64,000 bases of DNA from Shinella sp. H4-D48 (GCF_022637395.1 NZ_CP093337.1:1658001-1722000); one strand, 5' to 3'. Positions 17,058-25,475 are shown, counted from the stretch's first letter. The notes: generated by a model from the sequence alone, not told the origin. A program made the numbers and translations.

Positions 17058-17603
17058 GTGACGACCTATGTCGCGCTGCTGCATTCCATCGTGCTCGCGC
17101 CGGGCCGGCGGCTTGTGATGGCGGATCTCAAGGCCATGGCCGGGGATCTCGGCTTTAACGCGCCGCGAACCTACGTCGCCACCGGCAATCTCGTCTTTGA
17201 GGCCGATGACGCGTCGCTTGCGGATATCGAGGCCCGCCTGGAGGCGGCGTTTCAGGCGCGGTTCGGCAAGCATGTCGATATCATCCTGCGCACGGCGCAG
17301 GCGTGGAGGAAGGTCGCGGCGCAAAATCCCTTTGACGACGGCAATGGCCAGGATGTCGGCGTTCGCATCATGCGCCGGCCGCTTGGTCCCGAGGCCCTGT
17401 CCATGCTGGAGGCCTTCGCCGGGCCGCAGGTTCGCATGCAGATCGTCAACGGCGACCTGTGGGTCAACTTCGGCGGCAAGCCTTCCGAGACGAGGCTGCT
17501 CTCGCATCTGACGACCCGCAAGCTCGGCATCGGCACCCTGCGCAATGCCAACACCGTCAACGGTCTCGCCAAGTTGGTCGCGTTGGTCAGCGGCGGCGGG
17601 TGA
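17058..17603 (+). CDS. DUF1697 family protein
   Basis: This 181-residue protein starts with GTG three bases after the yidD stop. It opens TTYVALLHSIVLAPGRRLVM and contains YVATGNLVFEADD, both typical of DUF1697, a widespread small-protein family of unknown function with a ferredoxin-like fold. Its 3' end overlaps the convergent pseudouridine synthase gene by 17 bp. Confidence 0.88.
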   Translation: MTTYVALLHSIVLAPGRRLVMADLKAMAGDLGFNAPRTYVATGNLVFEADDASLADIEARLEAAFQARFGKHVDIILRTAQAWRKVAAQNPFDDGNGQDVGVRIMRRPLGPEALSMLEAFAGPQVRMQIVNGDLWVNFGGKPSETRLLSHLTTRKLGIGTLRNANTVNGLAKLVALVSGGG

Positions 17604-18441
17604 GGCTGCGCAGGTTGCGCACTTCCGTCTCGCTCAGCGGGCGCGCGGCGCCCTTTTCGAGATCGCCGAGCGGCAGGCCGCCGATGGAGACGCGCACGAG
17701 GCGCAGGCATTCCACGCCGAGCGTTTCCAGCATGCGGCGGATATGACGGTTGCGGCCCTCGTCGAGCTCGATTTCCAGCCAGGCATTCTTTTCGCCCGCC
17801 CTCAGCTGCCGCACCCGGCGGGCCTTGAGGACGTCGCCGTCATGGATAACGCCGCGCGTCATCGCCTCGAGCAATGCGGCATCGGCCTGACGGTCGATCT
17901 GGACGTGATAGGTCTTGGCGACATGGGTTTCGGGATCAAGCAGGGCGTTGGCAAACTGCGTGTCGTTTGTGAAGAGCAGCAGGCCCTCGCTTGCCTTGTC
18001 GAGGCGGCCGACGGGCGAGAGATGGGCGTGCTCAAACGCCGAGAGGCAATCGTAGACCGTCGGGCGCCCCTCCGGATCGTGGCGGGTGGTGACGAGGCCG
18101 CGCGGCTTGTTGAGCATGAGATAGACCGGCGCCTCGGCGACCACCGGCCGGCCGTCGACGGCGAGCGCCGTTTCCGCAAGGTCGATCCATGTCTCGGGAT
18201 CGGTGACGACGCGGCCGGCCACCGTCACGCGGCCTTCGGCGATCAGGGCTTGCGCCTGCGTGCGCGAGCAGAAGCCGAGCTTGGAAAGCGCGCGGGGCAG
18301 GGTGACGCGTTTGCCATCGGCGCCAGGCTTCGGCGCGGACTTCACCGCCGGCTGGGGCTTCGCCTTCGCGGCCGGGCGCGGCGCGGCGGAGGCCCGGCGG
18401 GCGGGCGCCTTTGCTGGCCGTTTGCGCGTGTCCTTCGCCAT
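17587..18441 (-). CDS. Pseudouridine synthase, RsuA/RluB/E/F family
   Basis: The protein (284 residues) has a basic Ala/Pro/Lys-rich N-terminal tail (1-45), an S4 RNA-binding domain (about 45-95, KRVTLPRALSKLGFCSRTQA), and the catalytic domain with GRLDKASEGLLLFTNDTQF, which holds the catalytic Asp. A second signature, EGRNRHIRRMLETLG, is the RsuA-family C-terminal motif. It converts a uridine in rRNA to pseudouridine. Which subfamily (RluB or RsuA) cannot be told here. GAGG precedes the ATG. The 3' end overlaps the DUF1697 gene. Confidence 0.93.
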   Translation of the reverse strand: MAKDTRKRPAKAPARRASAAPRPAAKAKPQPAVKSAPKPGADGKRVTLPRALSKLGFCSRTQAQALIAEGRVTVAGRVVTDPETWIDLAETALAVDGRPVVAEAPVYLMLNKPRGLVTTRHDPEGRPTVYDCLSAFEHAHLSPVGRLDKASEGLLLFTNDTQFANALLDPETHVAKTYHVQIDRQADAALLEAMTRGVIHDGDVLKARRVRQLRAGEKNAWLEIELDEGRNRHIRRMLETLGVECLRLVRVSIGGLPLGDLEKGAARPLSETEVRNLRSLTRRR

Positions 18442-18539
18442 GCTTGCCTCAAAACGGGTGAACGTCGGTTGACCGTCCAGCCCTTGCCATTCTAAAGCCC
18501 AATCCGTCCAGTTTATTCTAGTGCCAAGCGAGGCTGCCG

Positions 18540-19457
18540 TTGACGAAGGACGATATCACGAGCGAACTCACGACGCTGCGCGACTATTGGCGCTACGCGA
18601 TCTCCCGCTTCAACGCCGCCGATCTCAGCTACGGCCACGGCACGACGACGGCGAGCGACGATGCGGCCTATCTGCTGCTGGACAGTCTGGAACTGCCGAT
18701 CGACGCGCTCGATCCCTTCCTCGACGCCCGCCTGCTGCCCGACGAGCGCCGGCTGCTCGCCGAGCGCATCGAGACGCGGGTGACGACGCGCAAGCCCTCG
18801 TCCTACATTACCGGCCGCGCCTATATTCAGGGCGTGCGCTTTCATGTCGACGAACGGGTGATCGTGCCGCGTTCGCATATCGGCGAGATCCTGTTTGCCG
18901 AATATCTCGGCGAAAACGGCTCGGCCTTCCTGCCCGATCCGATGACGGTGACGAGCGCCGTCGACATCTGCACCGGCTCGGGCTGCCTTGCGGTGCTGGC
19001 GGCAAAATTCTTCCCGCATGCCACGGTCGATGCCGTCGATCTCTCTGCTGACGCGCTGGAGGTGGCGAAGATCAATCTCGATGAACACGATGTCGAGGAT
19101 CAGGTGACGCTTTTCGAGGGCGATCTGTTCGAACCGCTCGAAGGCCGCACCTACGATCTCATCATCACCAATCCGCCCTATGTCGACCATGAGGCTCTGG
19201 AGGGCTACCCGCCGGAATTCCGCGCCGAGCCGGAAATGGCCCATGACGGCGGCGTGGACGGGCTGGATCTGGTGCGCCGCATCCTTGCCGACGCGCCTGT
19301 TTATCTCAACCCCGAGGGCGGCATGATCTGCGAGATCGGCTCGGGTCGGGAAATCCTGGAAGAGGAATTCCCGCATCTCGATTTCGTCTGGCTGGAAACG
19401 GCCGAGTCGCAGGACGCCGTGTTCTGGATTTCTGCCGAAGCGCTCGGCGTCTCCTGA
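18540..19457 (+). CDS. prmB: 50S ribosomal protein L3 glutamine N5-methyltransferase
   Basis: PrmB methylates a glutamine of ribosomal protein L3 using S-adenosylmethionine. The 305-residue protein has the SAM-binding loop in DICTGSGCLAVLAA and the catalytic NPPY in LIITNPPYVDHEAL. The long N-terminal helical domain (TSELTTLRDYWRYAISRFN) separates PrmB from PrmC. It starts with TTG at 18540, preceded by GAGG. The stop codon lies within the first unit of an 18-bp tandem repeat, and the last 157 bp are overlapped antisense by another gene. Confidence 0.94.
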   Translation: MTKDDITSELTTLRDYWRYAISRFNAADLSYGHGTTTASDDAAYLLLDSLELPIDALDPFLDARLLPDERRLLAERIETRVTTRKPSSYITGRAYIQGVRFHVDERVIVPRSHIGEILFAEYLGENGSAFLPDPMTVTSAVDICTGSGCLAVLAAKFFPHATVDAVDLSADALEVAKINLDEHDVEDQVTLFEGDLFEPLEGRTYDLIITNPPYVDHEALEGYPPEFRAEPEMAHDGGVDGLDLVRRILADAPVYLNPEGGMICEIGSGREILEEEFPHLDFVWLETAESQDAVFWISAEALGVS

Positions 19458-19957
19458 GCGCTCGGCGTCTCCTGAGCGCAACGCGTCTCCTGAGCGTTGT
19501 ACGTCTCCTGAGCCTTCGCCCGGCCGCGCCGGGCACGCCGGCCATTGTGCCGGCCCGGCTTGCGGGCGCGCGGCAGGCCTTCGGGTGGCGGAAAGGCGAG
19601 GGGTTCTCCATCGCCTGCACCATCCGCCGCTGCATCGTCTTCCACATCGTCGTCTTCTTCGCCCGGAACCAGCCCCCAGGCCTCGCGGTATATGCGATGG
19701 ACGTCCATGATGCCGTCGATCAGGCGCCGGATATCCGCGTCGGTGACGATGCAGGGCGGAAGTGTTGTGCTGTCTGGCAAATCGGCCGCTTCACCGACCG
19801 GCCGCGGGCTGCCGGCGCAGCGCCGCGCCCGCCGGCAACGCGGCAGGCGGCAGGTGCGGAAGAAGCCGGCCTCGGTCGCCCCGAACTGACGGATGACCAG
19901 CGTTTCGGCATCGTCGCCCTCGGGCGGTGCGGTGGCGCTATTCCTGTCTGGTGTCAT
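19301..19957 (-). CDS. Cys/Arg-rich hypothetical protein with repeated tail, antisense to the prmB 3' end
   Basis: An ATG at 19957 with an excellent ribosome-binding site (AGGAG, six bases away) opens a 218-codon frame. The N-terminal half has FFRTCRLPRCRRARRCAGSP, a Cys-x4-Cys-x5-Cys pattern that could bind zinc, then a helical part (DADIRRLIDGIMDVHRIYRE) and an acidic linker. The tail holds four imperfect repeats of the type AQETPS, then runs 157 bp into the antisense of prmB, where composition looks unlike a normal protein. The N-terminal part is likely genuine; the last 50 residues may be read-through after loss of the original stop codon. The function is unknown. Confidence 0.6.
   Translation of the reverse strand: MTPDRNSATAPPEGDDAETLVIRQFGATEAGFFRTCRLPRCRRARRCAGSPRPVGEAADLPDSTTLPPCIVTDADIRRLIDGIMDVHRIYREAWGLVPGEEDDDVEDDAAADGAGDGEPLAFPPPEGLPRARKPGRHNGRRARRGRAKAQETYNAQETRCAQETPSAQETPSASAEIQNTASCDSAVSSQTKSRCGNSSSRISRPEPISQIMPPSGLR
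19441..19512. repeat. Four tandem 18-bp units spanning the prmB stop codon
   Basis: Units at 19441-19458, 19459-19476, 19477-19494 and 19495-19512 all end GTCTCCTGAG. The first two are identical, and the third and fourth differ only in their first eight bases. Every unit keeps the prmB stop triplet TGA in the prmB frame. On the minus strand they encode the AQETxx repeats of the overlapping gene. Confidence 0.92.
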
Positions 19958-19960
19958 CGA

Positions 19961-19988
19961 TCTCTCCTGGGGTCTCTCTCCTGGGGTC
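19961..19988. repeat. Perfect 14-bp tandem duplication at the leader of the antisense gene
   Basis: TCTCTCCTGGGGTC occurs twice with no gap (19961-19974 and 19975-19988). On the minus strand each copy carries AGGAGA, so the gene starting at 19957 has its ribosome-binding site duplicated. Confidence 0.88.
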
Positions 19989-20186
19989 TCTGGCGGATTG
20001 CGGGCAGCCGGAACGGCCCGCAGGTTTCCCATCGGGTTGAAAAATGTCTGGACCGGAGAACCGCGCGAAAGCGTTGCCTCGGGAATGGGTGATATGGGTG
20101 GCTTCGCTTTCGCGCGGCCCAGGCGTTCTTCGGAGGCGGTCTTGTCCTCCTTCAGGCATGGCAGGGCTTCGCTGCGCAGTTTGTTG

Positions 20187-20238
20187 GCGCATATGCCTTT
20201 TCCGAAAACCGCGTTCCGCACTTTTCGGGGATATGCGC
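20187..20238. repeat. Palindromic intergenic element (RIME-like)
   Basis: GCGCATAT (20187-20194) and ATATGCGC (20231-20238) flank an imperfect inverted repeat with CCGAAAAC and CACTTTTCGG inside. This resembles the short palindromic intergenic repeats scattered through Rhizobiaceae genomes. It is the only copy seen in this window. Confidence 0.5.
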
Positions 20239-20665
20239 TGCCACTCTGCCTGCATGGCGGACCCAAACCGACCCCGTGACCCGGGGAAGGGGGAAGCCCC
20301 GCACGACGACGGGCGTCACCCCTTCGTCGCTCCAAACCTCTCTCGCCCCTGCCGCACGTTACGGCAGACAACGAAAGCGCCTCCTCCCGCCCGCATCGAC
20401 ACGTTACGCGATCCGTCCGGCGGCGGAAGGAGGTTCAGGATAGGCGCGGTGTTGGGAGCGGGGATGATTTACGGATGAAAAGGGCGGCTGGGACTGGAAT
20501 GATTGGGTTTTTCCGGTGACGGCGTCCCCGGGTTTGGTAGCGATGATGCCAATTTTGCCATACCTACCACGTCATATTGGAGATACACACACGCCCGACG
20601 TGCCTGGAATTTGTGATGGGGTTTTCTGAGCTCAAACCGGTGTGTGTGTGACCTTGCCGATTTCG

Positions 20666-20694
20666 TTGACCTCAACCTGGAATCGCAATAGAAA
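20666..20694 (+). promoter_or_regulatory. Putative promoter of the ATPase-PIN cassette
   Basis: TTGACC (20666-20671), a 17-bp spacer and TAGAAA (20689-20694) resemble a sigma-70 type promoter. It lies 24 bp before the ATPase ATG, so any leader would be very short. Confidence 0.35.
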
Positions 20695-20718
20695 ATTGTA
20701 AATCAATTGGGGCGAGAA

Positions 20719-21975
20719 ATGCCAACAACAATATTTGCGACAAACTACCGGGGGTTTCCGTCAATCGAGATTGACGTAAGCGCAACTACTTTTTTGGTAG
20801 GTGATAATAGCTCAGGTAAGAGCTCTATACTGCACTTGGTTAATTACGTCATGGGATCAAGATTGTATGGTATCCCAACTCTCGATGATAGTATGGGGAT
20901 TGGACCTTACGACTTTTTTTCTCCTTATTTTAATTACGCTCCGGTCACTATCGGTTTTAGCAGCACGAACAAGGATGGCGAGACTACGTCCCGACTCGTA
21001 GAACTTCATCGTGATAAAAAGGGAGCTCCGGACGTGAAGAGAGCTCTATTCTGCCACGAGGGTCTATGTGTTGTTCTTAAGAAATCTGGTCAATACTTTT
21101 TCTGCAAAATAAGAAATAATAATAAAAAATATAGTATAGATGATATAAAAGAAATATTTGGCGATGATAAAGGATTTACTCGATTTGAGGTCGTTGATTT
21201 TCCCGATCAGTCAGTAAATTTTCCCGTTACTGCTTACATGGCAATAATGCAAATTGATCCGGAAATCGGCAAAAATCATAATATAAACCGCGCTCTATTT
21301 GCCTCTGATTATCAAACTTCCAGGCATTGCGCACCTCTTCGTGCGCAGCCCGAGAGATATTATAGCTTTGAACGCAAGTACAAGGCTAGTGGTACGCATT
21401 TTGCTTCTATGTGGCATGATTTGAAGGCTGATCATTCCTCTGACCTTAATAAATCAATTCAAAAATTCGGTAAAGCAAGCGGATTGTTTGATGACATAGA
21501 TGTCACGCCTATATCTAAAAAAATCCAAGAATCTCCACTAACTGTCATTGTTAAAAGAAACGGAAAAGATTTTTCTCTTAATCAGGTGGGTGTTGGCGTA
21601 TCTCAAGTTGTTCCAATTCTTGTAGAATGCATATTTGGCTCTTTCGAGAAAAATAAGCCTATAATGCTTCTTCAGCAGCCGGAGTTGCATTTGCACCCTG
21701 TGGCGCAGGCAGCTGTAGGTGATTTTTTGTTTGAGATGCGCCTTGGTGGTCTGGTTTCTATTGTAGAAACTCATAGTGATTTTCTGATAGATCGATATAG
21801 AGCTAGGATTCGTGAAAACTCTGGCGAGCATGAGGCGAGTATTGTTTACTGTTACAGCGATAAAATTGGAAATCATGCCTCTTCTATAGATATTGCTCGC
21901 GATGGAACGTTGGTCGATCCGCCGGAAAACTACAACCAGTTTTTCGTGAACGAGATATTGAGGACAATGTTCTGA
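20719..21975 (+). CDS. AAA family ATPase (SMC/OLD-like, AAA_15 type), first gene of a two-gene cassette
   Basis: This 418-residue protein has an ABC/SMC-type ATPase fold. Walker A is GDNSSGKSS (residues 28-36). The signature-like segment is VGVGVSQVVPILVE, Walker B is IMLLQQPELHLHP, and the late motif is VETHSDFLIDR. The Walker B acidic pair is replaced by Gln-Gln, as in a subset of this family. The insert between (residues about 100-290) is the lineage-specific part. The frame is much richer in A and T than its neighbours and uses codons such as ATA, AAT and TTA freely. The ATG at 20719 is preferred to the TTG at 20707. A PIN-like gene follows one base after its stop. Such pairs often act in phage defence, but the function is not shown. 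Confidence 0.9.
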   Translation: MPTTIFATNYRGFPSIEIDVSATTFLVGDNSSGKSSILHLVNYVMGSRLYGIPTLDDSMGIGPYDFFSPYFNYAPVTIGFSSTNKDGETTSRLVELHRDKKGAPDVKRALFCHEGLCVVLKKSGQYFFCKIRNNNKKYSIDDIKEIFGDDKGFTRFEVVDFPDQSVNFPVTAYMAIMQIDPEIGKNHNINRALFASDYQTSRHCAPLRAQPERYYSFERKYKASGTHFASMWHDLKADHSSDLNKSIQKFGKASGLFDDIDVTPISKKIQESPLTVIVKRNGKDFSLNQVGVGVSQVVPILVECIFGSFEKNKPIMLLQQPELHLHPVAQAAVGDFLFEMRLGGLVSIVETHSDFLIDRYRARIRENSGEHEASIVYCYSDKIGNHASSIDIARDGTLVDPPENYNQFFVNEILRTMF

Positions 21976-21976
21976 T

Positions 21977-22429
21977 ATGGCGAGAGTGTTTGTCGATGTT
22001 TCGATTGTGTCTCAAGACTGGTTTAAAGCTCGAGTTCTAACTGAGCTTGTTCAGAACAGAGCTGTACGCTTTACGTATTCGAAATTCGGAAAACTGGCCG
22101 AGGAGCACGAAAATGCAAAGAGGTTCGGTCTCTTAATGAAAAGATTAAGTGACCAAGGCCGGACAGATAACGTCTCTGCCGAGAGTTCTGATGTTCACGT
22201 CGAGAAGTTGACCTCACTAAAAAATTGGCAGGATGAAGGTGCATGTGATGATCCACATATATTCGCCCTGATATACGAGAAGCCTACTAAATATGTATTC
22301 TCTGCTGATCAGCGGATCGCCCGTTGTCGTGACTGTATAAATAAGGTTGTCGAAAATAGGTATTGCGACTTTATTTTGATCACGCGAGAGGCCACATATA
22401 TCGAGCATAAACAGAACATACTTAAATAA
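21977..22429 (+). CDS. PIN-like nuclease-domain protein, second gene of the cassette
   Basis: This 150-residue protein starts one base after the ATPase stop codon, so the two are translationally coupled. It opens ARVFVDVSIVSQDWF with Asp7 where PIN domains have their first metal ligand. Later acidic residues stand at the expected spacing: Glu42/Glu43, Asp91/Asp92 in CDDPHIFALI and Asp111 in VFSADQRIARC. It is therefore probably a metal-dependent RNase or nicking nuclease controlled by the ATPase. The match to PIN is by pattern and not close. Base composition is AT-rich like the ATPase and unlike thrS, which follows after 161 bp. Confidence 0.75.
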   Translation: MARVFVDVSIVSQDWFKARVLTELVQNRAVRFTYSKFGKLAEEHENAKRFGLLMKRLSDQGRTDNVSAESSDVHVEKLTSLKNWQDEGACDDPHIFALIYEKPTKYVFSADQRIARCRDCINKVVENRYCDFILITREATYIEHKQNILK

Positions 22430-22590
22430 CCGGATTTTTTAACGGCAGGGCTGAAGGTAATTTGACAGCGTATCCACCTTCCAATCCCGCTAAAATCCCC
22501 GTATACCGCGCGACGCACGCGCCGGGGCATCCGGCTATTTCCCTTCGCATACCACCCGCATTCGTTGGCGGGACTGGATAGGAGAATTTC

Positions 22591-24564
22591 ATGTCTGCAC
22601 CTGTTTCCCTGACATTTCCCGATGGCTCCGTTCGCGAATATCCCGCGGGCTCGACGGGGCGTGATGTGGCGGAGGCGATTTCCAAGTCGCTGGCCAAGAA
22701 GGCGGTTGCCATTGCGCTCGACGGCGAGTTGCGCGATCTCTCCGATCCCGTTTCGAACGGGCGGATCGAGATCGTCACCCGCGAGGACGACCGCGCGCTG
22801 GAGCTGATCCGTCACGATGCCGCGCACGTCATGGCCGAGGCCGTGCAGGAGCTCTGGCCCGGCACGCAGGTGACCATCGGCCCGGTCATCGACAACGGCT
22901 TCTATTACGACTTCGCCAAGAACGAGCCCTTTACGCCGGACGATCTGCCCAAGATCGAGAAGCGCATGAAGGAGATCATCCAGCGCAACAAGCCTTTCAC
23001 CAAGGAAGTGTGGTCGCGCGAGAAGGCGCGTCAGGTGTTTGCCGACAAGGGCGAGGCCTACAAGGTCGAGCTGGTCGATGCGATCCCGGCGGGGCAGGAC
23101 CTCAAGATCTATTACCAGGGCGACTGGTTCGATCTGTGCCGCGGCCCGCACATGGCCGCCACCGGCCAGATCGGCACGGCCTTCAAGCTGATGAAGGTGG
23201 CCGGCGCCTACTGGCGCGGCGACAGCAACAACCCGATGCTGACCCGCATCTACGGCACCGCCTGGCGCACGCAGGAGGAGCTCGACACCTATCTCAACAT
23301 CCTCGCCGAAGCCGAAAAGCGCGACCACCGTCGCCTCGGCCGCGAAATGGACCTGTTCCATTTCCAGGAGGAAGGGCCGGGCGTCGTGTTCTGGCACGGC
23401 AAGGGCTGGCGCATGTTCCAGACGCTCGTCGCCTATATGCGTCGGCGTCTGGCGGGCACCTATGAAGAGGTGAACGCGCCGCAGGTGCTCGACAAGTCGC
23501 TGTGGGAAACCTCCGGCCACTGGGGCTGGTATCGCGACAACATGTTCAAGGTGACCGTCGCCGGCGACGAGACCGACGACGAGCGCGTCTTTGCGCTGAA
23601 GCCGATGAACTGCCCGGGCCATGTGCAGATCTTCAAGCATGGCTTGAAGTCTTACCGCGAACTGCCTGTACGCCTTGCAGAATTCGGAAACGTGCATCGT
23701 TACGAGCCTTCGGGCGCGCTGCACGGGCTGATGCGCGTGCGCGGCTTCACGCAGGACGATGCGCATGTCTTCTGCACCGACGAGCAGATGGCGGCGGAAT
23801 GCCTGCGCATCAACGATCTGATCCTCTCGGTCTACAAGGACTTCGGCTTCGACGAGGTCGTGGTGAAACTGTCCACCCGTCCGGAAAAGCGCGTCGGTTC
23901 CGACGAACTGTGGGACCGGGCCGAAAGCGTCATGATGGATGTCTTGAAGCAGATCGAGGCGCAGTCCGGCGGACGCATCAAGACCGGCATCCTGCCGGGC
24001 GAGGGCGCGTTCTACGGACCGAAGTTCGAATATACGCTGAAGGACGCCATCGGCCGCGAATGGCAGTGCGGGACCACGCAGGTCGATTTCAACCTGCCGG
24101 AACGCTTCGGTGCCTTCTATATCGACCAGAACTCCGACAAGAAGCAGCCGGTGATGATCCACCGCGCCATCTGCGGCTCGATGGAACGCTTCCTCGGCAT
24201 CCTGATCGAGAACTTTGCCGGCCACATGCCGCTGTGGATCGCCCCGCAGCAGGTGGTGGTCGCGACCATCACCTCCGAGGCCGACGACTACGGCCGCGAG
24301 GTGGCCGAGGCGCTGCGCGAGGCAGGGCTGACGGTCGAGACCGACTTCCGCAACGAGAAGATCAACTACAAGGTCCGCGAGCATTCCGTGACCAAGGTTC
24401 CAGTTATCGTCGTCTGCGGCAAGCGGGAGGCGGAAGAGCGCACGGTCAACATCCGCCGCCTCGGCTCGCAGAACCAGACGTCGATGACGCTCGACGAGGC
24501 GATTGCCTCGCTTGCCGACGAGGCGATGCCGCCGGATCTCAAGCGCAAGCGCGACAGGGCGTGA
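22591..24564 (+). CDS. thrS: Threonine--tRNA ligase
   Basis: The enzyme charges tRNA-Thr and edits mischarged serine. The 657-residue protein has the TGS domain (1-62), the SAD editing domain with [12 protein letters not shown] (H-x3-H) and a later CRGPHM, then the class II core with [14 protein letters not shown] (Cys and His zinc ligands), [17 protein letters not shown], and motif 3 [15 protein letters not shown]. The anticodon-binding domain fills the end (about 555-650). A GGAG ribosome-binding site lies nine bases upstream. It stands immediately right of the AT-rich island. Confidence 0.98.
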   Translation: MSAPVSLTFPDGSVREYPAGSTGRDVAEAISKSLAKKAVAIALDGELRDLSDPVSNGRIEIVTREDDRALELIRHDAAHVMAEAVQELWPGTQVTIGPVIDNGFYYDFAKNEPFTPDDLPKIEKRMKEIIQRNKPFTKEVWSREKARQVFADKGEAYKVELVDAIPAGQDLKIYYQGDWFDLCRGPHMAATGQIGTAFKLMKVAGAYWRGDSNNPMLTRIYGTAWRTQEELDTYLNILAEAEKRDHRRLGREMDLFHFQEEGPGVVFWHGKGWRMFQTLVAYMRRRLAGTYEEVNAPQVLDKSLWETSGHWGWYRDNMFKVTVAGDETDDERVFALKPMNCPGHVQIFKHGLKSYRELPVRLAEFGNVHRYEPSGALHGLMRVRGFTQDDAHVFCTDEQMAAECLRINDLILSVYKDFGFDEVVVKLSTRPEKRVGSDELWDRAESVMMDVLKQIEAQSGGRIKTGILPGEGAFYGPKFEYTLKDAIGREWQCGTTQVDFNLPERFGAFYIDQNSDKKQPVMIHRAICGSMERFLGILIENFAGHMPLWIAPQQVVVATITSEADDYGREVAEALREAGLTVETDFRNEKINYKVREHSVTKVPVIVVCGKREAEERTVNIRRLGSQNQTSMTLDEAIASLADEAMPPDLKRKRDRA

Positions 24565-24592
24565 GCGCCCGGCCATCTGTCTGAAAACCTTC

Positions 24593-24627
24593 ATGATCCC
24601 GTGCTAGTGGTGCGGGATCATTTTTTT
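24593..24627 (+). terminator. Intrinsic terminator after thrS
   Basis: ATGATCCCG (24593-24601) and CGGGATCAT (24613-24621) form a perfect 9-bp stem with an 11-base loop and a seven-T run. It ends five bases before the next gene's ATG. Confidence 0.9.
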
Positions 24628-24632
24628 GGGGA

Positions 24633-25475
24633 ATGCCCGTGCGTTTCAGGCAGCTGTCCTACGCCAACGAGAACGATCCGCGGCTCAAGCGTTGGTTCAT
24701 CCGCTCCATGGAGGGGCTCGCCGGGCGCGACCGCTATGCGCGGCTCTACGACATCTGGCGCACATCCATCGTCGGCACCAGCGCACGCGTCTTCGGCGAC
24801 ATGCTCGACCTCATCGACGTGCGGCTGGCCGTGCGCGGTGTCTGGCCGCCGGTCGACCTGCCGGAAGGGCCGCTGGTAATCGTCGCCAACCATCCCTTCG
24901 GCATCGGTGACGGCATCGCGGTGCTGGCGCTTGCCGAACAGCTCGGCCGTCCCTTCCGTGTGATGATCCACAACGATCTGCTCAAGGTGCCGGAAATGCA
25001 GCCCTATGCGCTGCCGGTCTCCTTCGAGGAGACAAAAGCGGCGCTGGCGCTCAACATGGCGACACGCACCGAGGCGGTGCGGCTGCTGAAGGCCGGCACC
25101 ACGGTCGTGGTGTTTCCGGCGGGCGGCGTGGCGACGGCGAAAAACGTGTTCGGCCGCGCGCAGGACCTGCCGTGGAAGATGTTTCCGGCCAAGCTGGTGC
25201 AGGCGGCAGAGGCCAATGTCATTCCGGTCTATTTCGAGGGGCAGAACGGGCCGCTCTTCCATCTCGCCAGCAAGGTATCGATGACGCTGAGATTGTCGCT
25301 GTTGATCCGTGAGTTCCGCAGGCTATCCGGGTCGACGATCACGGCGCGCATCGGTGCGACCATTCCCTGGGCCGCGCTTGCGGCAGGCGACCGCAAGGGC
25401 ATCATGGCGCGGCTGCACGATGCGGTCTTTGTCATGGCGCCGGCGCGCCGGTCGTTCCTGAGGCGGGCCGGCTGA
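24633..25475 (+). CDS. Lysophospholipid acyltransferase family protein
   Basis: This 280-residue protein shows the PlsC-like pattern: IVANHPFGIGDGIAVL (block I, His and Asp), then VVFPAGGVATAKNVFG (block III-like) and PVYFEGQNGPLF (block IV-like). It acylates a lysophospholipid, lyso-ornithine lipid or a similar acceptor; which one cannot be told. The ATG at 24633 directly abuts GGGGA, so a GTG at 24639 with better spacing is an alternative start. The thrS terminator lies just upstream. Confidence 0.85.
   Translation: MPVRFRQLSYANENDPRLKRWFIRSMEGLAGRDRYARLYDIWRTSIVGTSARVFGDMLDLIDVRLAVRGVWPPVDLPEGPLVIVANHPFGIGDGIAVLALAEQLGRPFRVMIHNDLLKVPEMQPYALPVSFEETKAALALNMATRTEAVRLLKAGTTVVVFPAGGVATAKNVFGRAQDLPWKMFPAKLVQAAEANVIPVYFEGQNGPLFHLASKVSMTLRLSLLIREFRRLSGSTITARIGATIPWAALAAGDRKGIMARLHDAVFVMAPARRSFLRRAG

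Larger units (their letters stand above)
19958..20718. other. Long intergenic region left of the ATPase-PIN island
   Basis: This stretch of about 760 bp has no convincing gene. It contains the 14-bp duplication at its left edge, a palindromic intergenic element (20187-20238), a GC-rich spacer, and after about 20470 a change to AT-rich sequence leading to the island promoter. Minor repeats of CACGTTAC occur near 20355 and 20400. Confidence 0.55.

Noticed and set aside
22309-24594. 761-codon open frame on the minus strand antisense to thrS
   Set aside because: thrS is unmistakable on the plus strand. The antisense frame has shadow composition and runs into the AT-rich island without a good start.
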